Shown here: in pieces, positions 7,132 to 14,186 of the stretch
Layout of the letters: every line of letters starts with the position of its first letter
Numbering within the stretch: position 1 is the first letter of the stretch
NCBI GenBank assembly: GCA_030639705.1
Contig: DAOWKX010000223.1
Location: 1-14,732, forward strand
Length of the DNA: 14,732 nt
Reading direction: 5' to 3'
DNA from: Candidatus Aminicenantota bacterium
Lineage (GTDB): Bacteria; Acidobacteriota; Aminicenantia; UBA2199
Translations under genes and position numbers: made by a program
The notes under the pieces: generated by a model
The model's database searches: none
Told to the model about the DNA's origin: nothing
Seen by the model: the letters and a program-made list of their open reading frames with translations, nothing else

Positions 7132-7899
7132 GTGAGATCGAATCCTTCTGTGAATCTGAATATGGTTGAAATCAAAATTACCTTCTACGGATATTTAACT
7201 GATTTTTTTAAGAACGTTGATGAAAAAATCACCAGATTGGTAACTATTAAGCGACGGTCAGTGAAGGATTTTATTGAATCGATGGGAGTTCCCCATACCG
7301 AGGTTGGCAGGATTCTTGTTGATGGGAAAGGTGTGGATTTTACTTTTATTATTCAGGAAAAATGTTATATTGAAGTATATCCTTTTTTTCTATCTGATAT
7401 TGACCGGATGGCTCACATTCAATCAGAAGAATTGCGCTTCATATGTGATGTACATATAGGGACACTGGCAAGACGATTAAGACTTTTAGGAATGGATACC
7501 CGCTTTGATAAAAACTGGCAGGATGAGAAATTAGCAGAGATTGCAGAAACCCAGGACAGAGTACTGTTGACCCGGGATCGCCATCTTTTAATGCGGAAAA
7601 ATGTAACCAAAGGTCTTTATATTCGCAGTCTGATTCCAGATATCCAGGTTCGGGAAGTCATAAAACGCTTTGATTTAAAATTGAAATGCAGACCCTTTAC
7701 CCGCTGCCTGGTCTGCAACGGACTTTTGATTTCCCTGGATAAAAATACTGATTTGTTTCAATCAAACCGGGAAAAAATTCCTCCAAAAGTTCAGGCCTGG
7801 TGCCGGAACTATTCTATATGCCGATTATGCGGGAAAATATACTGGGAAGGAACCCATTTTGAAAAACTCAAAAAAATGGTGAATCGCTATTTATCCTGA
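7132..7899 (+). CDS. Mut7-C RNase domain protein with N-terminal ubiquitin-like (ThiS/MoaD-type) domain
   Basis: 255 residues. The N-terminal 85 or so look like the ubiquitin-fold domain that often precedes Mut7-C (strand IKITFYGYL, then a basic strand, then VDGKGVDFTFII and IEVYPFF). The Mut7-C/PIN-like domain starts at RFICDVHIGTLARRLRLLG with acidic residues Asp106, Asp131/Glu132 and Asp149 (LLTRDRHLL) as likely metal ligands. A C-terminal zinc ribbon uses Cys192/Cys195 and Cys230/Cys233. The predicted role is RNA cleavage; no target is known. It starts 17 bp after the reductive-dehalogenase-like gene and probably belongs to its operon. The start is uncertain: GTG at 7132 has poor ribosome binding, and the domain itself would fit ATG at 7162 or GTG at 7150. 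Confidence 0.82.
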   Translation: MRSNPSVNLNMVEIKITFYGYLTDFFKNVDEKITRLVTIKRRSVKDFIESMGVPHTEVGRILVDGKGVDFTFIIQEKCYIEVYPFFLSDIDRMAHIQSEELRFICDVHIGTLARRLRLLGMDTRFDKNWQDEKLAEIAETQDRVLLTRDRHLLMRKNVTKGLYIRSLIPDIQVREVIKRFDLKLKCRPFTRCLVCNGLLISLDKNTDLFQSNREKIPPKVQAWCRNYSICRLCGKIYWEGTHFEKLKKMVNRYLS

Positions 7900-7929
7900 A
7901 ATCCGGGTTTTTTATGTGAAGGGGGCGGA

Positions 7930-8943
7930 TTAAAAGGAATACTGAAAATTGATATAAAAGATATTGTTTTTAATATCCGAAGTGTTTGTTGTGACGAACT
8001 CTTCATTTCTGAAAATATAGTTGGCCTGAAGTTTAATCTTATTGCTGACAAAAAAATTACATCCCAGGGTGATATTATCATATTTAAGTACTTCTTCATC
8101 ATCTCCCAGATCTCGGTTGGGTTTGTAGTTGTCATATTGGATGAGGAATTCGAATTTTTTTATTCGGTATCCGAAGAGTGCATACATCCCCTCATAACGA
8201 ATAATTTCGGTTTCATCATCTTTGCGACCGGCAATATATTCGATTTTAAAATTTATGGGTTGCTGGACATAGAAAAGATGAATACCATATGAGGATTTTG
8301 AGGTTTCGGTTTTTGTTAATTGGTTTCTGCCGTAAAATCCCCCGAAACGAAGGCCATTTGATAGCTTGGCTTCAAGCCTCGTCCACAAAGTGATTCCAGG
8401 GGTTGCATCATATTCCAAATCTCCAACATTAGGGGTAAAGAGGCCAAAGGTGCTGTTATTAGCGAACATAACGGCATAGTATATTTTATTGTCAAAGAGC
8501 TGGCCATGAAACTGAAGCCCGACCGACCGATATTGAGATAGCTCGTTTAACTTGGCCCACTTCAGGGTAATTTCAGGGCGTTCCAGCATGTCCAGTTCTG
8601 CAGATGAAGTAAGAGAACTGGATATGGTCCCCGGAACCGTATATTCTCCAACCCGTATTCTGAATTTTTCACTGGATTTCCATTCAAGATATGCATCCTG
8701 GATCATGGCTACTTGTTTGTCCCACCCGAACTGCAGGGCCCAGGTTAATGATTTGGAAAGAGAGCCAAATGGTTTGAATCTGACTCTTCTAAGGGTGAAT
8801 CCCATGGGAGTTTCATCCTCCATGGCGGAATATGAAAGCCAGGTTTGCACCATCCCAAAAAATTTGATTTCACCGTTCAGGGAAGTAAAACTGCCAAATA
8901 GGGTGAACAGCAGAAGTGCCAAAAGAATTGATTTTTGTTTCAT
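7930..8943 (-). CDS. Outer-membrane beta-barrel protein, phosphate-selective porin O/P-like
   Basis: 337 residues with a clear Sec signal peptide (MKQK basic start, hydrophobic 6-20, cleavage near residue 24 before EIKFFG). The mature part is a run of alternating polar/hydrophobic beta strands rich in Tyr, Phe and Gly, ending in NFQYSF. The final Phe is the usual BAM recognition signal. GFTLRRVRFKPFGSLSKSLTW followed by DAYLEW is reminiscent of the porin O/P family, where the first strands carry R-x-R patterns. It is shorter than OprP (about 440), so the anion specificity is not established. The ATG has AAGGAG 8 nt upstream (8952-8957) and a consensus-like promoter upstream. It converges with the Mut7-C gene with 30 bp between stops and is monocistronic in this window. 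Confidence 0.8.
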   Translation of the reverse strand: MKQKSILLALLLFTLFGSFTSLNGEIKFFGMVQTWLSYSAMEDETPMGFTLRRVRFKPFGSLSKSLTWALQFGWDKQVAMIQDAYLEWKSSEKFRIRVGEYTVPGTISSSLTSSAELDMLERPEITLKWAKLNELSQYRSVGLQFHGQLFDNKIYYAVMFANNSTFGLFTPNVGDLEYDATPGITLWTRLEAKLSNGLRFGGFYGRNQLTKTETSKSSYGIHLFYVQQPINFKIEYIAGRKDDETEIIRYEGMYALFGYRIKKFEFLIQYDNYKPNRDLGDDEEVLKYDNITLGCNFFVSNKIKLQANYIFRNEEFVTTNTSDIKNNIFYINFQYSF

Positions 8944-8987
8944 GCGTGGTTCTCCTTATTGTCATTTCGTACTACAATCATAATCTA

Positions 8988-9016
8988 TATATAATACAAT
9001 AAGATTTATTTTTCAA
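8988..9016 (-). promoter_or_regulatory. sigma-70 promoter of the porin-like gene
   Basis: Minus strand: TTGAAA (+ strand 9011-9016), 17 nt, then TATATA (+ strand 8988-8993). The start would be near 8982, giving a leader of about 38 nt with AAGGAG near its end. The surrounding DNA is very AT-rich, so alternative -10 registers exist. Confidence 0.55.
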
Positions 9017-9080
9017 CAACAATTTTTTTTCATATTTTTTTTGATTGAAATTCAAGTCCTTATACAGTTGAGTTATTGCT

Positions 9081-9121
9081 AAAACCCTATTTAGTATACT
9101 AAAATTGTAATGGGGTTTTTT
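9081..9121. repeat. Nested inverted repeat with terminator-like outer stem in a divergent intergenic region
   Basis: The outer arms AAAACCC (9081-9087) and GGGTTTT (9113-9119) flank a perfect 14 bp palindrome TTTAGTATACTAAA (9090-9103). T runs on the right and A runs on the left make it terminator-like in both directions. It lies between two divergent promoters (near 9000 and 9200), so it is upstream of both genes and terminates neither. The inner palindrome could be a dimeric operator; a small transcript or insulating terminator is also possible. The 297 bp gap 8944-9240 otherwise holds only the two promoters and AT-rich DNA; I see no ORF or RNA gene in it. Confidence 0.5.
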
Positions 9122-9186
9122 ATAATTTTCAATCATTATCCACCCTAATATTGGTTTGTGCTTTTATCTAATTATGATTTTGAAAA

Positions 9187-9215
9187 TTGACTTATAATTC
9201 TTTTTTTGTTATATT
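9187..9215 (+). promoter_or_regulatory. sigma-70 promoter of the Yip1-family gene
   Basis: TTGACT (9187-9192), 17 nt spacer, TATATT (9210-9215); each hexamer matches 5 of 6. The predicted start near 9222 leaves an approximately 19 nt leader containing AGAGGAGG. This is one of the best promoter matches in the window, implying strong constitutive expression unless the palindrome upstream regulates it. Confidence 0.75.
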
Positions 9216-9240
9216 GACATTTAAACAAGAGGAGGTTTAA

Positions 9241-9837
9241 ATGGACTTTAACGCAATTATCAAGAGGGCAATTGCAATTTTAACCAAACCCAATGATGAA
9301 TGGAAAGTCATTAAAGGTGAATCTGCCACTATCCAGGATCTGTTCCTGAAATATGCGATTCTGTTAGCCGCCATTCCGGCCGTTGCAGGTTTTCTGGGCT
9401 GGATTATTATCGGAAGGTCATTTTTGGGCATTACCATTCGAGCCCCTTTCGGGAGAGGCTTTCTCTGGTTGCTTTTTACCTATATTTTTTCATTGGTAGG
9501 TGTTTATCTATTAGGCCTAATAATTGATGTTCTGGCTCCAACTTTTGGAGCTCAAAAAGATATGGTTATGTCCTTAAAAGTTGCTGTTTATGCCAATACT
9601 GCGGTCTGGATTGCTGGAATATTTTATTTGATCCCGAATCTCAGTTTTCTGGCTTTTATTGGTGGTCTGTACTCTCTCTTTCTTTTGTATCTCGGAATAC
9701 GTGATTTAAAAGAACCTCCACAAGATAAAGCAACCGGATATTTCATTGCAACTATTGTTGTTTCAATTGTGATATCGATTATTATCGGTATGATTGTGGC
9801 AGTGATTGCTTTTGGTACTACCAGATTCTGGATGTAA
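9241..9837 (+). CDS. Yip1-domain family inner-membrane protein
   Basis: 198 residues with about five transmembrane helices (35-57, 73-98, 118-133, 135-153, 166-191). The N-terminal cytoplasmic stretch with TKPNDEWKVIKGE (15-27) carries the P-x(3)-W signature typical of bacterial YIP1 proteins, and YANTAVWIAGIFYLIP in the third helix is also typical. Function in bacteria is not established; the fold relates to eukaryotic Yip1 proteins of membrane traffic. The ATG has AGAGGAGG at 9228-9235, 5 nt upstream, and a strong promoter. It appears monocistronic: the next gene is 186 bp away and has its own candidate promoter. A perfect 12 bp palindrome ATTTAGCTAAAT lies downstream at 9892-9903, of unknown role. 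Confidence 0.85.
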   Translation: MDFNAIIKRAIAILTKPNDEWKVIKGESATIQDLFLKYAILLAAIPAVAGFLGWIIIGRSFLGITIRAPFGRGFLWLLFTYIFSLVGVYLLGLIIDVLAPTFGAQKDMVMSLKVAVYANTAVWIAGIFYLIPNLSFLAFIGGLYSLFLLYLGIRDLKEPPQDKATGYFIATIVVSIVISIIIGMIVAVIAFGTTRFWM

Positions 9838-9986
9838 GTAAAGAATAAAAAGTTTAATTTGTGTTGACTTATTCATAATAAAGAAGCCAAGATTTAGCTA
9901 AATATTTGATTCTCTTTTTTTCCCGCTTAAAATTTGCAGGGTAAACTTTGTTATTGGTGATTTTTGCAAAGAGTGAAGTGAAAAAT

Positions 9987-10015
9987 TTGATTTTATGGGA
10001 TTTTTTTAGTACATT
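9987..10015 (+). promoter_or_regulatory. Candidate promoter for the amidase gene, giving a nearly leaderless mRNA
   Basis: TTGATT (9987-9992), 17 nt, TACATT (10010-10015), each a 4 of 6 match. The start would fall near 10022, only about 2 nt before the ATG at 10024. No purine-rich ribosome site stands at the normal distance. The hexamers are weak, so the promoter may lie elsewhere in the 186 bp gap, which otherwise shows only AT-rich sequence. Confidence 0.35.
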
Positions 10016-10023
10016 TATAGGGT

Positions 10024-11211
10024 ATGAAAAAAGCAAGTCCCTTTCTCGTTTTCTTGCTCCTTTACCAGATCATATGCCCTGCCGGAAAGCGTGTTGTCTT
10101 AAATAATATTCGATTTTATTCCTATCCGGATTATACCCGGGTTGTACTGGATCTTTCAGCTTCCTTAAAGATTCAGGAAAAAATTTTACCTGGTAAGAAT
10201 TTAACCCGTCTTTATTTTGATTTGCTCGGTTGTGATTTTTCACCCTCTTATCCAGAAAATAAGAAAAAAGAAGTTTTAATTAAATCAGGTAATTTAAAGA
10301 AAATACGGCTGGGGAAACGAGATCGCCGCACCCTGAGGATTGTGTTTGATTTTGATAAGATCGGAAAATATGATCGGTTTTATTTGACCTCTCCCTTCAG
10401 AGTGGTATTTGATATATTTCAAAAAGATCTCGATGCCCAGGAAGTATATTCAGAGAAAATAACCGAAAAATTGGACGCCCCTCCAGAGCCGGTGGATGGG
10501 CAGTATTCAGTGGTTCGGCAACTGGGACTCGGGGTTCATCGAATCGTGATTGATCCAGGACACGGAGGTAAAGATCCCGGTACTTGCAATGGTAAGCTGG
10601 GTCTCTACGAAAAGAAGATAACTCTTGACCTGGCCAGAAGATTAAAGAATCTTTTTAAACAAAATTCAAAGTATGAAATTATTTTAACCCGGGAGAGTGA
10701 TCGTTATATTTCCCTGGAGGAAAGAACGGCCATAGCCAATTCGAAGAAAAGCGATTTATTTGTTTCTATTCATGTCAACTCGGCTCCCCAAAAAAAAACC
10801 CGGGGTATTGAAACCTTTTACCTGAATCTGACCACCGATCCCTGGTCCATGAGTGTCGCTGCGAAGGAGAATGCCATCAGTAAAAAGTCCATCTGGGAGA
10901 TGGAATCCATTATTGGTGAAATTGTTAAAAATGCCAAAAAATCCGAATCCCGTATCCTTTCCCAGTTTATCCAGAAAAATGTTGTTAAACATTTAAAAAA
11001 GCGATACAGCCATATTAACGACCTGGGAGTAAAAAAAGCGCCTTTCTATGTCTTAGTGGGGGCAAGAATGCCAGCCTCACTGGTGGAAACTTCGTTCATA
11101 AGTAATTCCCAGGAAGCTCGCAGGCTTAAGACATCAACCTATCGTTATTTGATTGCAAATGGGCTGTATTATGGTATAATATCATATATTAGAAGTCTGG
11201 GAAAAAATTGA
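10024..11211 (+). CDS. N-acetylmuramoyl-L-alanine amidase, AMIN plus Amidase_3 (AmiA/B/C type)
   Basis: Periplasmic zinc amidase that cleaves the lactyl-amide bond between MurNAc and the stem peptide, typically at the septum. 395 residues: signal peptide 1-20 (hydrophobic FLVFLLLYQII), AMIN domain about 24-130 (VVLNNIRFYSYPDYTRVVLDL onset, targets septal peptidoglycan), linker, Amidase_3 about 172-390. Zinc ligands are His180 (DPGHGG), Glu196 (LYEKKITL) and His250 (SIHVNS); catalytic Glu is 355 (LVETSFISN). An insertion at about 270-330 with a charged helical stretch fits the regulatory helix that blocks the active site in AmiB/C enzymes activated by EnvC/NlpD-type proteins. A Cys at 18 does not form a proper lipobox (Ile before it). 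Start chosen because the signal peptide needs it, although no ribosome site is visible. Confidence 0.93.
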   Translation: MKKASPFLVFLLLYQIICPAGKRVVLNNIRFYSYPDYTRVVLDLSASLKIQEKILPGKNLTRLYFDLLGCDFSPSYPENKKKEVLIKSGNLKKIRLGKRDRRTLRIVFDFDKIGKYDRFYLTSPFRVVFDIFQKDLDAQEVYSEKITEKLDAPPEPVDGQYSVVRQLGLGVHRIVIDPGHGGKDPGTCNGKLGLYEKKITLDLARRLKNLFKQNSKYEIILTRESDRYISLEERTAIANSKKSDLFVSIHVNSAPQKKTRGIETFYLNLTTDPWSMSVAAKENAISKKSIWEMESIIGEIVKNAKKSESRILSQFIQKNVVKHLKKRYSHINDLGVKKAPFYVLVGARMPASLVETSFISNSQEARRLKTSTYRYLIANGLYYGIISYIRSLGKN

Positions 11212-11304
11212 AACTTTTTGGAAAAAAAACTCGTCTTATAAATGATAATTTTAGGATTGAATACATATCAATCGAAACCGAATACATAAAATGAGGAGGT
11301 TGCC

Positions 11305-12732
11305 ATGAAAAAAATTGGCGTGATTGTGGGAATCAGTTTTTTAGCAGGTGCCCTGTTTTTTGCCTTGACATTTGGCTATTTGCAAAAATCAGAGTCAAAC
11401 AATCCGGTGTTGAGCCCCAGTGTTGCCCGGGCTGAAACCATCAAAATAGACGGTCTTAATTTCGCTCCCCTGGTAAAAAGAGTCAGACCGGCGGTTGTGA
11501 AAGTGATATCTGAATCAATTGTGGAACGAGGAGGTAGTGTTTTCGGTGATGATTTTTTTGATCGATTTTTCAGCATTCCCAAGCGAAGGGAAAAAGTATC
11601 CGGGGTTGGATCCGGATTCTTCATCTCTTCGGATGGATATATTCTTACCAATTACCATGTGGTTAAAAATGCCCTAAAAATTTCAATATTTGACATTGAC
11701 GGTAAGGAGTACAAAGCCAAGAAAATTGGAGTGGATCCCAGGACCGATCTTGCCCTGTTGAAAATAAAAGCCAAGAACCTTCCTTTCATTGATCTGGGAG
11801 ATTCCAATGAGGTTGAGGTTGGTGACTGGGTGTTGGCGATTGGAAATCCCTTTTATCAGGATCTCAGTGTTACGGCCGGAATCATATCGGCAAAAGGAAG
11901 ACAGCTGGGCGCAGCGGATATCGAAGATTTTCTGCAGACCGATGCTGCGATCAACAGAGGGAATTCAGGTGGTCCCCTGGTGAATATGGAGGGGTTGGTC
12001 ATCGGAATCAATTCGGCAATCATTGCTCCAAGCGGTGGAAATGTGGGGATCGGTTTTGCCATTCCTTCAAATCTGGCCAAAAAAGTTGTTATTGACTTGA
12101 AAACCAAAGGAAGAGTGGTTCGGGGATTTTTAGGTGTGAATATTTGGACCATCAGTGAAGGAGATGCTAAAGAGTTGGATTTAAAGACCGGAGGGGTATT
12201 AATCGTTAAGGTAGAAGAAAATTCACCGGCCGAGAAGGCGGGCTTAAAAAAACATGACGTGGTCGTTGAAGTGAACGGTAATAAAGTCAAGACTGCCCAA
12301 GAGCTGAAGGTCAAGATTGCCAATTTAAGTCCGGGTGATACGGTTCAGCTGACGATTTACAGAGAGACCAAGAAGAAACAAATAAATATTAAAGTGGGAG
12401 AAGCTCCGGATACGGTCCGGTTTCGCTCGAGAAAGGATGAGAGAAGTATGGATCTGGGAATGGTCCTGGTTAAGAATACACCTTCACTGGCGAGACAATA
12501 TGGATTGAAAACATCCAAAGGCCTTCTGGTGGAAAATGTAAAAAGAGGCGGTGTTTCCGATGAAAACCGAATCAAGGAAGGCGATGTGATTCTGGCTGTC
12601 AATAGACGTGAAGTGGAGAGCGTGGAAGCGTTTAGAAAAATTATTGCTCAGAAAGAACCCGGTTCTTTTATCTTCTTTTACATCAATCGATTCGGTGATG
12701 AATTTTTTATTAAATTCAGATTACCGGGATGA
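11305..12732 (+). CDS. Periplasmic serine protease, HtrA/DegQ (Do) family
   Basis: Envelope quality-control protease/chaperone. 475 residues: N-terminal hydrophobic signal or anchor (5-25), trypsin-like domain about 55-255, then two PDZ domains (about 265-355, with GFLGVNIW at its start, and about 380-470). Catalytic triad: His118 (TNYHVV), Asp148 (RTDLALL), Ser221 (NRGNSGGPLV). The FFDRFFSIP stretch (84-92) is the LA-loop type motif seen in DegP/DegQ. The arrangement of two PDZ domains is standard. GAGGAGG at 11293-11299 lies 5 nt before ATG. It heads a tightly coupled cluster: its TGA overlaps the next ATG by 4 bp. Signal cleavage could occur after the VARA motif at 40-43. DegP, DegQ and DegS cannot be told apart here, though two PDZ domains exclude DegS. 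Confidence 0.95.
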   Translation: MKKIGVIVGISFLAGALFFALTFGYLQKSESNNPVLSPSVARAETIKIDGLNFAPLVKRVRPAVVKVISESIVERGGSVFGDDFFDRFFSIPKRREKVSGVGSGFFISSDGYILTNYHVVKNALKISIFDIDGKEYKAKKIGVDPRTDLALLKIKAKNLPFIDLGDSNEVEVGDWVLAIGNPFYQDLSVTAGIISAKGRQLGAADIEDFLQTDAAINRGNSGGPLVNMEGLVIGINSAIIAPSGGNVGIGFAIPSNLAKKVVIDLKTKGRVVRGFLGVNIWTISEGDAKELDLKTGGVLIVKVEENSPAEKAGLKKHDVVVEVNGNKVKTAQELKVKIANLSPGDTVQLTIYRETKKKQINIKVGEAPDTVRFRSRKDERSMDLGMVLVKNTPSLARQYGLKTSKGLLVENVKRGGVSDENRIKEGDVILAVNRREVESVEAFRKIIAQKEPGSFIFFYINRFGDEFFIKFRLPG

Positions 12733-13544
12733 TTTTTTTTAAAACAGTTTGTTCCGGCAATGACTTTGTTCACATCGATCTGAATGAAAAGAGCCTGGCC
12801 GATAACAGTCAAAAACCCAAGTTTACCCGGCAAATATGTAACCGAAAATCCGGGGCTGGTGCTGACGGTGTCGTTTATTATAGAGAACATGAGAAATCCG
12901 TTGATTTTCAAATATTTAATCGGGATGGGAATGAAGCAGAATTGTCTGGAAACGGAATGGCCGGTTTGGCATCCATCCTGTTTTACCTGGATCCTTCCAG
13001 AGGTGATATCATTTTAAACACCAGGGTTGGAAAACGAAGGGTTGGTCTGATAGATCGATCGGGGAACCGCTTTCGCCTTTCGATAGAAATCGGAAAAGCT
13101 GATTTTCAAGCAAAAGATTTTTTTCCTTTTTTAAAGGAGAACCAGATAAAATTCAATCATAATGACATCGACTTTTATCCTGTTTCAGTTGGGAATCCAC
13201 ATGTGGTGGTATGGCTGGAGGAAGATCTTTCAGAAGATCAATGCCAGATGGTTGGAGAAAAATTGGCAACGGCCCCGATTTTTCCCTGTGGTACGAATGT
13301 TGAAATTGTAAAAAAAGATCATCATAATCATTTTCAGGTTTTCTTTTATGAAAGAGGGGTGGGGAAAACCTTATCCTCCTCAACCGGGAGCGCAGCGGTA
13401 TTTGCGGTATTGCGCCGAATGAACCAAATTAGAGATCATCTTAAGATTGAAACTCCCTTTCGAAAAATAAAAATATCCGGTACTGAGAAAATTTTTGTTG
13501 AAAATTTTTGTGAAATAGTTTATAAAGGAATATTCTTGATATGA
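12729..13544 (+). CDS. dapF: DapF-fold epimerase homologue with both catalytic Cys replaced by Ser
   Basis: 271 residues with the two-lobed diaminopimelate epimerase layout. Conserved features: SGNDFVHID (9-17, with Asn11), GAGADGVV (42-49), NRDGNEAELSGNG (64-76), SVGNPHVVV (153-161), CGTNVEIV (187-194), YERGVGKT (207-214). DapF interconverts LL- and meso-diaminopimelate using two cysteines acting as acid and base. Here the first, in the family motif CGNG, is Ser73 (TCT at 12945-12947). The second, in ACGTG, is Ser217 (TCC at 13377-13379) in SSSTG. The substrate-binding Asn and Glu-Arg (208-209) positions remain. Either it is a Ser-based variant, a different racemase/dehydratase, or a binding protein. 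ATG overlaps the protease stop, and its TGA overlaps the next ATG; no frameshift is seen. The dapF symbol names the family only; activity is doubtful. Confidence 0.85.
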   Translation: MIFFKTVCSGNDFVHIDLNEKSLADNSQKPKFTRQICNRKSGAGADGVVYYREHEKSVDFQIFNRDGNEAELSGNGMAGLASILFYLDPSRGDIILNTRVGKRRVGLIDRSGNRFRLSIEIGKADFQAKDFFPFLKENQIKFNHNDIDFYPVSVGNPHVVVWLEEDLSEDQCQMVGEKLATAPIFPCGTNVEIVKKDHHNHFQVFFYERGVGKTLSSSTGSAAVFAVLRRMNQIRDHLKIETPFRKIKISGTEKIFVENFCEIVYKGIFLI

Positions 13545-14185
13545 TGCGTGAAAAAAAAACTTGGCTATCAGTGTTTGTTATACTTCTGTTTTTAAATGTA
13601 AGTCTGGCGGGAGACTATCTCTACACGGTGGATGGACAAATGTATGAAGGCCAGATGGTGGCTTTTAAATATAATGTGATTTTTTTTAATGTGTATAAAT
13701 TTGGAAAATTTTACCAGCTGATGAGATTTCCCCTGGCGCAGGTCTGGAAGATCGAATTCAATCAAAGAAAAAAAGAAGGACTCCTGTCTCCCTTTGATAT
13801 TGAATCCAGTTATAAGAAATTCAGAAAGGGAAAAAGAAAAAAAGTGATTGAAATAAAAGCCGATCAGAATTGGATTAACACCGGAATCGATGTTACCATG
13901 GGCCAGGAGATACTTTTTTCGGTTACCGGTTTTATTTATATCGATGAAGACACCCGGGTATTCCAGAATGGTGAACTGAAGCTCACCTTAAACAAACATA
14001 AACCACTCCCAAGTCATCCCACAGGCGCTGTAATATCAAAGGTTGGAAATAGAGGATATCCCTTTTATGTGGGTGATGACAAGGCACCGTTTCATATGAC
14101 CAAAAAGAACAGATTGTATGTGGGCATAAATGACTTCAATTTTGAGGATAATTCCGGTTCTTTCAAGGTAACCATATATTATTAA
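13541..14185 (+). CDS. Secreted protein with C-terminal PA-IL (LecA)-like domain
   Basis: 214 residues. Signal peptide with a hydrophobic core at about 9-20 and a probable cleavage after SLA (21-23). Residues 25-75 form a small beta-rich unit beginning YTVDGQMYEGQMV and ending VWKIEFNQ, resembling the short SH3/Sm-like periplasmic domains that read out DG...Y.G patterns. A very basic linker (91-101, KKFRKGKRKK) follows. Residues 108-214 match the PA-IL-like fold: W-x-NTGIDVTMGQ, FSVTGFI, GAVISKVGN (162-170), YPFYVGDD, LYVGINDFNFEDNSGSFKVTI. In LecA the Asn/Asp residues of the last loop bind calcium and galactose; similar residues (Asn197, Asp198, Asp203, Asn204) are present here, but sugar binding is inferred. 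Translationally coupled to the DapF-like gene by a 4 bp overlap. Confidence 0.78.
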   Translation: MMREKKTWLSVFVILLFLNVSLAGDYLYTVDGQMYEGQMVAFKYNVIFFNVYKFGKFYQLMRFPLAQVWKIEFNQRKKEGLLSPFDIESSYKKFRKGKRKKVIEIKADQNWINTGIDVTMGQEILFSVTGFIYIDEDTRVFQNGELKLTLNKHKPLPSHPTGAVISKVGNRGYPFYVGDDKAPFHMTKKNRLYVGINDFNFEDNSGSFKVTIYY

Positions 14186-14186
14186 T

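Noticed and set aside
7900..7931. Inverted repeat AATCCG / CGGATT between the convergent Mut7-C and porin-like genes
   Set aside because: Arms of 6 bp with a 20 nt loop and no good T run; too weak to call a bidirectional terminator.
8552..8983. 143-residue open frame on the plus strand over the porin-like gene start and promoter
   Set aside because: Opposite-strand shadow of the signal peptide and first strands of the porin-like gene; no recognisable domain.
9892..9903. Palindrome ATTTAGCTAAAT after the Yip1 gene, followed by a T run at about 9913-9921
   Set aside because: The stem is AT-only and the T run is some 10 nt away, so it does not form a convincing intrinsic terminator.
10072..10083. 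Lipoprotein signal at Cys18 of the amidase
   Set aside because: The residue before the Cys is Ile rather than Gly/Ala/Ser, so there is no valid lipobox.
11856..12323. 155-residue minus-strand open frame inside htrA
   Set aside because: Antisense to the protease and PDZ1 coding region; composition (Ser/Pro/Thr-rich) is typical of a reversed coding sequence.
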